The translations under genes were made by a program, and so were the position numbers. From contig WQYX01000036.1 of the NCBI GenBank assembly GCA_009781005.1, forward strand, positions 1-39,329: DNA of 39,329 bases, written 5' to 3'. The DNA is from Polyangiaceae bacterium. Its GTDB lineage: Bacteria > Myxococcota_A > Polyangia > Polyangiales > Polyangiaceae. Shown here in pieces: positions 33,225 to 39,329 of the stretch (its first letter is position 1; each line of letters starts with the position of its first letter). Under the pieces are notes generated by a model. That model had not been told where the DNA came from, did no database searches, and was given only the letters and a program-made list of their open reading frames with translations.

Positions 33225-34144
33225 ATGGTCCGCGCGCACACCGAACTTCGCTACATCGTTTATGCTTTTTGGCTTGGCGCGTTATTGCTCTGTGCAGGAG
33301 CGTGCGGCTCATCTTCCGATAGCGCTGAGCCCGATGCCAGCTCCTCCGATGCTAGCGGACCCGGGCGTGGAGAAACTGACCGCGCGTCGTCTGAACTCCT
33401 TCTCGAAAACAATATTTCGATAAGGGCCAACAAGGTCATGGTCGTGCGTTCGTCGGGGGCAGGTTCGGTCATCGCTTACAACTACGCGGACCAGGGCTAT
33501 ATCGCGGCGGCCTCAGGATGGATAGAGGCCGGGATCAATGGATCGCATATGGTCGGTTCCCACCATATCCTTTTTGAAGGCAATCAAAGCTTCAATATGG
33601 AAAGCGACGATACCCACGGGAATTCCACCTATCACACTTCTTCCGAAATTGGACGACGAGCGTGCGCTCCAATTTCGATAACGGCTTCACCGGCGAGCTC
33701 ATCGACGACTCCACGCAAGACGAGAACGGTCCAAAGTGTGCTGCCGCAGCCTCAACGTACTCGTATTGGATGACGTATGTTGGCAGTGTGCTCGGCGCGC
33801 CGGGCATCACCACGCCTGCCAGCGGGTACGCCGATGAGTCCACCGATTGGACAACCCAACCTTCGGCCATCTGGCTGCTCGGATGGAACCCCATCGAGCC
33901 GTACACCACCGACCCGAACGTCGCCGCAACCGCGGTTCGCGACGGAAACTGGGATGTGCTGCTCGGCAAGCAGACCTGGCTCACGACAGCCGCCGCGCCG
34001 TTGCCCGCTTCGTGCTACCTGACGAGCAAGCCCGTGTTCTTCGGTTCGAACCCGTGGCCCTGGGTCGATCCGACGACGGGAACGACCCACGTGCTGCCAG
34101 CAAAGGCACGGTACGACGCCGGAACACCCAACACGGTACTCTGA
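33225..34144 (+). pseudogene. Frameshifted right-handed beta-helix lipoprotein remnant
   Basis: A good ribosome binding site (GGAGAGGGAGG) precedes ATG 33225, and the signal peptide ends in lipobox CAGAC. After a short linker the sequence jumps to NNISIRANKVMVVRSS, typical of beta-helix coils as in pectate lyase-like proteins, so the usual N-terminal coils appear to be missing. Around 33637 one base is lost: the frame reads YHTSSEIG, but the neighbouring frame continues as FFRNWTTSVRSNFDNGFTGE and then runs open to 34144. Both pieces appear to belong to one ancestral protein. It is therefore probably inactive, unless a sequencing error or programmed shift explains the break. Confidence 0.75.
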
Positions 34145-34149
34145 CAAAG

Positions 34150-34172
34150 TTGTACTCTTATTAGAAGTACAA
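34150..34172. promoter_or_regulatory. Second copy of the palindromic operator
   Basis: TTGTACT, nine bases, AGTACAA matches the half-sites and spacing of the toxin-antitoxin operator at 24387-24411, while the central bases differ (CTTATTAGA). It lies 69 bases before the lipoprotein gene at 34242 and five bases after the beta-helix remnant. A shared regulator is a plausible inference. Confidence 0.55.
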
Positions 34173-34200
34173 TCGCCTCGCGCCGTTGCGCAGCATCGCG

Positions 34201-34232
34201 AGCGCCTCCGTAGACTCCTTCGTGCTAAACGG
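34201..34232 (+). repeat. Short dispersed repeat, copy 2
   Basis: This matches 31559-31592 in the same orientation and ends ten bases before the start of the lipoprotein gene. It marks the right edge of the possible inserted segment. Confidence 0.6.
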
Positions 34233-34241
34233 AGCGCCAGA

Positions 34242-34787
34242 ATGCCGGGCCAACAATGGGCAAGCTCGAGTGGTGCTTGGTTGATAACGGCGTTGGTCGC
34301 CGGCTGCGGCGCACACGCGCGAGGATCCTTCGACGGATCGATCTATCGCGAAGGAGATGCCATCGCGTTCCAGGTGGGGCACGTGCCCTCGAGCTGGCAT
34401 CGCGTGAAGGTGCGCGGCGGATCGCTCGCGTTCCGTGACGCCCATAACGACGCGTCCATCCTGGTCAATGCACGATGCACGCAGTCCGACAACGCAACGC
34501 CGCTCGTTGCGTTGACCAACCAACTCGTGATCGGCTCAACGGAGCGCACCATCGCGAACCAAGTTACGATCCCGTTCGACGGGCGTGAGGCGCTGCATAC
34601 GACGATGCGCGCCAAGTGGGACGGCGTGCCCATGTCGCTCGACATCTATGTGGCGAAGAAAGATGGCTGCACGTACGACTTCGTGTACTCGGGATCGCCC
34701 GCATCGTTCGAGTCGGGATCTGCAGCATTCGAACAGTTCGTGCATGGCTTCCGGACACTCGCCGGCTCTGGAGTGGTGCCAGGATGA
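34242..34787 (+). CDS. Hypothetical lipoprotein, first gene of the MlaE operon
   Basis: The product has 181 residues with a signal peptide and lipobox LVAGC (Cys22). The rest is soluble, with two cysteines (NARCTQSD and KDGCTYDF) that may pair, and beta-rich segments. I do not recognise the family. It overlaps the MlaE permease gene by four bases (ATGA), so it is part of that transport operon and may serve as its periplasmic or outer-membrane partner. This role is inference from the operon alone. Confidence 0.68.
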   Translation: MPGQQWASSSGAWLITALVAGCGAHARGSFDGSIYREGDAIAFQVGHVPSSWHRVKVRGGSLAFRDAHNDASILVNARCTQSDNATPLVALTNQLVIGSTERTIANQVTIPFDGREALHTTMRAKWDGVPMSLDIYVAKKDGCTYDFVYSGSPASFESGSAAFEQFVHGFRTLAGSGVVPG

Positions 34788-35593
34788 GCACGTCGTCGTC
34801 TGCGGGTGGGCCGGGATACGTCGCGTACCAACGCGCACGCATACGGCGACTCGTCATTCATCTCGGCGATGTGTCTCAGCTCACGGTGCGCACGGCGCGC
34901 GCGCTCTTCCGGAGACCTCTCGAGATCCCGTCCACCATGCAGCAGCTCGACGCGCTCGGCGTCAAATCGCTCGGCATCGTCGCCGTCACGTCGCTCTTCA
35001 TCGGGATGGTCATGACCATCCAGTTCGCGTTCGGTCTGCGCCGCTTCGGAGGTGTAGAGTACATCCCTCGCGTCATCGTGCTCTCTTTCTGCCGCGAGCT
35101 CGCGCCCACGCTCACCGCGGTCATCGTTGGCGGCCGCATCGGCAGCGGCATGGCCGCCGAAGTCGGAGCCATGAACGTGACCGAGCAAGTCGACGCGATC
35201 CGCGCGCTCGGCGCAGACCCAGCGAAGAAACTCGTCTTGCCGCGCGTGGTAGCCGCGATCCTCGTGATGCCGTTGCTCAGCACCTACGCGCTCGCGCTCG
35301 GAACGGCTGGCGCCATCTTCATCTGCGCGACGCAGTTCGACATCCAGCCGAATCTTTTCATCGCCTCGTCGCTCGAGGCGGTGAAGCTCGGCGATTTCTT
35401 CGCAGGTCTCGCGAAGACACCTTTCTTCGGATTCATCATCGCCATCATCGGATGCCACTTCGGACTCGGAACGACCGGCGGCACCGAAGGCGTGGGTCTG
35501 TCAACGACGCGTACGGTGGTGGCCGTCTCGGTGGCCATCCTCATCGCGGACTTTTTCCTGACGAAAGCCCTCTTCGTCTTCCAATCGTCATGA
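34784..35593 (+). CDS. mlaE: MlaE-family ABC permease
   Basis: The product has 269 residues from ATG 34784, overlapping the previous stop. The family core is clear: five to six hydrophobic helices with SLFIGMVMTIQFAFGLRRFG, then RELAPTLTAVIVGGRIGSGM and AAEVGAMNVTEQVDAIRALG, the conserved MlaE coupling region, and the C-terminal GFIIAIIGCHFGLGTTGGTE. MlaE proteins move phospholipids or sterols between membranes together with an MlaF ATPase and an MCE-domain partner. Neither partner is encoded next to it here. Confidence 0.92.
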   Translation: MSTSSSAGGPGYVAYQRARIRRLVIHLGDVSQLTVRTARALFRRPLEIPSTMQQLDALGVKSLGIVAVTSLFIGMVMTIQFAFGLRRFGGVEYIPRVIVLSFCRELAPTLTAVIVGGRIGSGMAAEVGAMNVTEQVDAIRALGADPAKKLVLPRVVAAILVMPLLSTYALALGTAGAIFICATQFDIQPNLFIASSLEAVKLGDFFAGLAKTPFFGFIIAIIGCHFGLGTTGGTEGVGLSTTRTVVAVSVAILIADFFLTKALFVFQSS

Positions 35594-35931
35594 TGTCGCG
35601 CAACTTATTGGTTGCATGGTTGCTCGTCGTGAGCCCCGTATTCGTCATCGTGGGGCTCTTGGTGGATGCGCGGATGCGGCGCGCGGCGCGGGCCGAAGAA
35701 GCCGAGTCGATCGCGTTGCTCGCGTGCAGACTGCCAACGAGTGATCTTGCGCTCTCGGGCAGTGCGCGCTGGTTGCGCGCGGTCTCGCTCGAAGAGCCGG
35801 GGGCAGCCTTTGCGGATGGTCCGGCCACGCCCGATCCGGATCCTGCCGGAGGAGCCATGGCGCCGCCGAGCGAAGTGTGGGCCGGCGTCGCGCGACAAGC
35901 CTCGTTCGTCGTGGTCAAGGGCTCGCGATGA
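35590..35931 (+). CDS. Small membrane protein of the MlaE operon
   Basis: The product has 113 residues from ATGATG 35590, overlapping the mlaE stop and its own downstream neighbour by four bases each. One N-terminal membrane helix (LLVAWLLVVSPVFVIVGLLV) is followed by a soluble tail rich in Ala, Arg and Pro. I do not recognise the family. The double overlap indicates that it is translated with its neighbours, perhaps as a permease accessory subunit. Confidence 0.7.
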   Translation: MMSRNLLVAWLLVVSPVFVIVGLLVDARMRRAARAEEAESIALLACRLPTSDLALSGSARWLRAVSLEEPGAAFADGPATPDPDPAGGAMAPPSEVWAGVARQASFVVVKGSR

Positions 35932-37097
35932 AGCGTGCACTCGTCGTGTTTGCTCTTGGCGCGCTTGCTCGACATAAAGCGCGGTCCCTCGCGCTCGGAG
36001 GCGGACTCGTCTTCGCGGTGGCGCTCGTTGCGGCCGTCATGTTTTTGACCGAATCGCTGCGCGCGGAGGCCGAGCGCGCGCACGCGGCGCAACCGGACAT
36101 CGTCGTGCAAAAGATGGTCGGTGGACGGCCAACGACGATTCAGGCATCCGAGCGCGAAAAGCTCACCGACATCCTGTCGGTGCGTGCGGTGACGTCGCGC
36201 GTTTGGGGTTACGTGTTCGTGCCTGCACTCCAGGGCAACGTAACGGTTGCATCGGCGCCTGCAGGAGCAACGGCGCTCTCGGTAGCGAATGGCGTGCTCG
36301 CCGAAGGTCGAGACGTCACGCAAGGAGCGCACGAGATGATCGCGGGCGCCGAGCTCGCGAAGTCTTTTGGAATGATGCTCGGTGATGAACTTGCCTTGTC
36401 GGACGCGAGCGTCCATGCGCACCCGCTCAAGTTGGTCGGGACCTTTCGTTCCTCGCTCGACTTATGGACGGCGGACGTCCTCATCGTCGATGAAGAAGAT
36501 GCGCGCGCCCTGCTCGACATGCCGGCGGACAGTGCGACCGATCTCGCAGTTTCGCTCGCGAATCCAGACGAAGCGAGAGTGGTCGCGCAAACGATCGGCG
36601 AACGCATCGCGGGCGCGCGAATCATCGAGCGCGATCTGCTCGCACGCGTCTACCACCTTGCTTATGGGCGGCGCGCGGGGCTCGTGCTCGGCGCGCTGAT
36701 TCCGGCAATCTTGGCGCTCCTCGTGCTCGCGTGGGATCGCGCAAGCGGTGTCGGCCCTCATGAACGCAAAGAGATCGCCGTGCTCAAAGCCGTTGGATGG
36801 TCGACGTCCGACGTCTTGTGGGCAAAGCTCTTCGAGTCGGTGCTCGTTGGTGCAGGCGCCACGGCGCTCGGACTTCTCGCGGGGTACGCGTGGGTTTTCT
36901 GGTTCGGAGCTTTTGGCTTACGACCGGCTCTCGTTGGGTGGAGCGTTCTTTACCCGCACGCGGCTCTCACGCCTGCCGTGGACGCGGCGCAATTGCTCGG
37001 CATCGGCCTCTCCGTGCTCGGCCCCTTCGTGCTCCTCAGCATCGTGCCCGCGTGGCGCGCGGCCACCACCGACCCGCTTGAAAGCATGCGCACGTGA
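35928..37097 (+). CDS. FtsX/MacB-type ABC permease
   Basis: The product has 389 residues from ATG 35928. A first membrane helix (about residues 20-40) is followed by a large extracytoplasmic MacB-like core (about 45-240), then three helices with LGALIPAILALLVLAWD, the coupling segment HERKEIAVLKAVGWSTSDV and the C-terminal PAWRAATTDPLESMRT, all typical for FtsX-domain permeases. Such proteins act with a LolD/MacB-type ATPase in lipoprotein or lipid export. No ATPase lies in this operon; the next gene is on the opposite strand. Confidence 0.88.
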   Translation: MKRALVVFALGALARHKARSLALGGGLVFAVALVAAVMFLTESLRAEAERAHAAQPDIVVQKMVGGRPTTIQASEREKLTDILSVRAVTSRVWGYVFVPALQGNVTVASAPAGATALSVANGVLAEGRDVTQGAHEMIAGAELAKSFGMMLGDELALSDASVHAHPLKLVGTFRSSLDLWTADVLIVDEEDARALLDMPADSATDLAVSLANPDEARVVAQTIGERIAGARIIERDLLARVYHLAYGRRAGLVLGALIPAILALLVLAWDRASGVGPHERKEIAVLKAVGWSTSDVLWAKLFESVLVGAGATALGLLAGYAWVFWFGAFGLRPALVGWSVLYPHAALTPAVDAAQLLGIGLSVLGPFVLLSIVPAWRAATTDPLESMRT

Positions 37098-37109
37098 GCG
37101 CGCACACGT

Positions 37110-37130
37110 TCGCGTCAAATCGAAAGCGGT
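37110..37130. repeat. Solitary right end of the interspersed repeat
   Basis: TCGCGTCAAATCGAAAGCGG followed by T matches the right terminal repeat of copy A at 20 of 21 bases. As in copy A, its last base is the first base of the TCA that encodes the stop codon of the adjoining - strand gene. No core or left end is present. Confidence 0.8.
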
Positions 37131-38002
37131 CAACGAGTGACGAGGACGGAGCGATTGGACATGCGAATCACGTTCTCCGCTGTGCTGCCGAGCACGAGGC
37201 GACGGAGACCTGTGCGACCGTGGCTGCCCAGCACGATGAGATCCGCGTCGAGCGATCCCGCGCAAGCGAGGATGCACTCGGTGGGATCGCCTTCGACCTG
37301 TTCGAAACTCGCGAAGTGATACTGCTTGGCGAACCCTTCGAGGGTTGTGCGCCCGAATTCCTTCAGATGATCCATCGCGCCTCGTGGCACTGGCATCCAT
37401 GGGCTGCCGAGCGCCATCGCGATCGACGCAAGCGTATGGTTGCCCGGTGGTTGCATCACGTGAAGGAGCGTTGTCGCAACGTTCGCTTTTTCGGCGAGCA
37501 GGCCGCCGAAACGCATCGCGGGGAGTGAACCCTCGGTGAAGTCCGTGGCAACGAGCGCTCTTCGTGTGTGACGTGATCGCGCGACGAGCACGGAGGTGTG
37601 CGCATAGCGAACGACGCGTTCGGCGATGTGACCGAGAACGCGATCGGACCCCACGCGCGGTTTCGCGCCGACGACCACGAGCTTCGCGCTGAGTTCTTCG
37701 GCGACGCGCACGATCTCGTCTTCGGGATCACCAAACTCGATTCTCACGCTGTCGTCGTATGCGGAGCTCTGAATCGTGCGGCTCACTTGCGCTCGAACGA
37801 GCTCCTTTGCGCGCGTCTTCAGATCGATGGCAAGCTCGTTCTCGTTGCGACTCGGTACAGGCGGATGGCGAAGTGCGTCGGGCAACACGTTGAGCACGGT
37901 GACGCTCGCACCCATCGTCTCGGCGTAAGCATGACCGAGCGCAATGGCGGGTTCGGCGTACTCGGTGAGATCGATGGCAATGATGACGGCCGAACGTTCC
38001 AT
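37130..38002 (-). CDS. Tandem universal stress protein
   Basis: The product has 290 residues with two UspA domains (about 1-143 and 148-290). Both show the fold's first strand (AVIIAIDLTEYAEP and ALVATDFTEGSLP) and the nucleotide-binding end: VVGAKPRVGSDRVLGHIAERVV in the first and VLGSHGRTGLRRLVLGSTAENVI in the second, where the GxxG-(X)9-G(S/T) ATP-binding pattern is best kept. Such proteins help stress survival, often by binding ATP. The gene follows the barrel protein gene by 26 bases on the same strand. Its stop codon is formed at the end of a solitary repeat end. Confidence 0.88.
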   Translation of the reverse strand: MERSAVIIAIDLTEYAEPAIALGHAYAETMGASVTVLNVLPDALRHPPVPSRNENELAIDLKTRAKELVRAQVSRTIQSSAYDDSVRIEFGDPEDEIVRVAEELSAKLVVVGAKPRVGSDRVLGHIAERVVRYAHTSVLVARSRHTRRALVATDFTEGSLPAMRFGGLLAEKANVATTLLHVMQPPGNHTLASIAMALGSPWMPVPRGAMDHLKEFGRTTLEGFAKQYHFASFEQVEGDPTECILACAGSLDADLIVLGSHGRTGLRRLVLGSTAENVIRMSNRSVLVTR

Positions 38003-38028
38003 GAGATATCGATGCTAGCAGGCTGCTC

Positions 38029-39153
38029 TCAAAACTCTCCGACGATCGCGACGCGCACGCCGAATGTCTTGTCGTCAACGAGGTCGCCCGCCACGGGGAT
38101 GAGCACGCTCACTTGCGGGATGATGGGACCCACAGGAAAGCGGACGTTCGGCTCGAGGACGAGCGCGTCGAACTCCGCGGGCGAGGTGAAGCGAGCGTTG
38201 ATGAACGCGTGGAGTCCGGGTTCGAAATACGGAACGACCTTGTACGCGGCGCGTACACCTCCCGTAATCTCACCGACGTATTTCTCGCTGGCGTCGCCCG
38301 TCGTGTCGATGAGATTCTCGACCTTCACCATGGGGCTCACGGTGAGCTTGTCGAAGCGGAAAACGGCAGCAACGCGCGGCACGAGGCCGAGACGACCCGA
38401 CTCGAAGAGTGAGCTCGAATAAAGCCCGCGCGTGAACGATGCCGCGCGCGCTGCTGCAAACCGATCGATCGATCGGAACTTGAATTCCCCTTCGGGTTCC
38501 GCCGAAAATTCTTCTGCGGAAGGTTGCTCCTTTCCGCCGGCGGTCGGGAGCGCGACTCCGAGCGAGCCTTCGAGCTCCCAGTGCTCACCGCGCGCGAAGA
38601 TATACGCTGCCTCGAGTTCGAGATTGCCAATGAGCTGCGCCGAGCGTCCTTCGGACTCCCCGGTGCGCGAGGACAAATACGCGGTGATGAACGGGATGCT
38701 CGCGCCAACCTTCCACCGCTCGCCGAGCCGTCGCTCTACGCCGACAACCAGCGAATACGCGCTCACGCGCATGCTGTCGAACCCTCGTTCGCCGGGAGTT
38801 TTGCTTTCGCGCAGAACGTCGAGGGTCGTCGCGCCACCCACGAAATCGCCGGTAACTTCCCAATCTGGCTCTTTCTCTTCGGCTTCTTCTTTCTTCTCCT
38901 CGCCTTCCTTCGCCTCTGCGTGGTGACTCGCCTCCTCCCCGTGATGGCTCGACTCACCGAGGTTCGATTCCGGGCCCTTCGCGTGATCTGGAGCAGTGTT
39001 TTCCGTGGCCGGAGCGTGAGCATTCTCCGTTGCCGGCGCTGCCTCGTGCGGAGGCTCCTCGGCGGGCGGACGCTCTTCTTCGGCAAGAACAGTGAACGGC
39101 ACGACGACGACAGCGGTCGCGACGGCGGTCGCGGCGAAGACGAATTTGGCCAT
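38029..39153 (-). CDS. Predicted outer-membrane beta-barrel protein with His/Glu-rich linker
   Basis: The product has 374 residues from ATG 39153. A signal peptide ends near VLAEE. Residues about 25-95 are a low-complexity linker rich in Glu, His, Ala and Lys (SHHGEEASHHAEAKEGEEKK), which could bind metal. The remainder alternates hydrophobic and polar residues in amphipathic strands (SAYSLVVGVERRLG, VGASIPFITAYLS, LELEAAYIF, WELEGSLGVALPT) and ends in RVAIVGEF with a terminal Phe, the signature of outer-membrane barrels inserted by the Bam complex. The substrate is unknown. It is probably co-transcribed with the stress protein gene downstream. Confidence 0.75.
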   Translation of the reverse strand: MAKFVFAATAVATAVVVVPFTVLAEEERPPAEEPPHEAAPATENAHAPATENTAPDHAKGPESNLGESSHHGEEASHHAEAKEGEEKKEEAEEKEPDWEVTGDFVGGATTLDVLRESKTPGERGFDSMRVSAYSLVVGVERRLGERWKVGASIPFITAYLSSRTGESEGRSAQLIGNLELEAAYIFARGEHWELEGSLGVALPTAGGKEQPSAEEFSAEPEGEFKFRSIDRFAAARAASFTRGLYSSSLFESGRLGLVPRVAAVFRFDKLTVSPMVKVENLIDTTGDASEKYVGEITGGVRAAYKVVPYFEPGLHAFINARFTSPAEFDALVLEPNVRFPVGPIIPQVSVLIPVAGDLVDDKTFGVRVAIVGEF

Positions 39154-39197
39154 AAAATACGATGTATCAGAGCGCAAGCAGGCCGTGAATGCGGTTC

Positions 39198-39329
39198 CTA
39201 GCCCGAATAATTCATGACGCGATTGCGGTAGAAGGCCGAGACCGCAGCGAAAAGGGCGCACGCCGTATCGCAGGACCGAGGCGTACTGTACGTACGCCGC
39301 AGGTCCGACAAAAGCCGTACGCCCTTTGC
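39198..39329. repeat. MITE-like element, second copy, cut by the window end
   Basis: The sequence from CTAGCCCGAATAATTCATGA onward matches the reverse complement of the element at 126-310 over its visible 132 bases, with a few substitutions and small gaps. Roughly 50 bases and the far end are beyond the window. It lies 45 bases upstream of the barrel protein gene start. Confidence 0.85.

Noticed and set aside
35604..35700. Separate small ORFs inside the MlaE operon on the - strand
   Set aside because: They overlap the coupled + strand genes and lack ribosome binding sites.

Overview
The window is about 39 kb of GC-rich bacterial chromosome. The family content (an FHA-rich Tad pilus locus, many lipoproteins, structured intergenic repeats, mutL and miaA adjacent) suggests a deltaproteobacterial-type genome, most likely a myxobacterium of the Polyangia. 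That assignment is inference from gene content and composition, because no rRNA gene or other phylogenetic anchor is present.

Positions 1 to about 19,120 hold a tight adherence (Tad/Flp) pilus locus on the + strand. It contains three Flp major pilins (581, 4018, 4285), a prepilin peptidase (4505), a fourth Flp-like pilin (5121), two TadE-like minor pilins (5300, 7460), a large TadG-like protein (5848), an exported protein of unknown role (8045), CpaB/RcpC (9151), the secretin CpaC/RcpA (9936), an FHA-CpaF fusion ATPase (11292), TadB and TadC (13067, 13965), an FHA-like membrane protein (14918), a TadD-like TPR lipoprotein (15787), a second CpaF ATPase without FHA (16407) and a second FHA-like membrane protein with a proline-rich linker (17549). 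Most junctions are ATGA, GTGA or TAATG overlaps, so the set looks translationally coupled. No TadZ/CpaE ParA-like protein is present. Three exported proteins, one of them a putative serine hydrolase, sit between flp copy 1 and flp copy 2, and the leader of flp copy 1 is repeated in front of flp copy 2. The locus ends in two stacked hairpins at 19,073-19,120.

Positions 19,181 to 31,542 hold a mixed chromosomal region: a rhomboid-like membrane protein without a visible catalytic GxSG, a PIG3-type quinone oxidoreductase, a YkgJ-type cysteine cluster protein, an L,D-transpeptidase lipoprotein, a RHH/PIN toxin-antitoxin pair with a palindromic operator, a nitronate monooxygenase-like flavoprotein, a PQQ-type propeller lipoprotein, mutL, miaA and cysS. 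Three copies of a structured interspersed repeat with 21-bp terminal inverted repeats lie between these genes, and two solitary ends lie at other 3' gene ends.

Positions 31,560 to 34,232 look like an insert. They carry a beta-propeller lipoprotein and a frameshifted right-handed beta-helix pseudogene, flanked by related copies of a roughly 30-bp sequence. Positions 34,242 to 37,097 are a four-gene operon (lipoprotein, MlaE permease, small membrane protein, FtsX-type permease) with no ABC ATPase in the window. A tandem universal stress protein and a predicted outer-membrane barrel close the window on the - strand.

A second, MITE-like repeat occurs at both ends of the window in opposite orientation (126-310 complete, 39,198 onward cut by the window edge).
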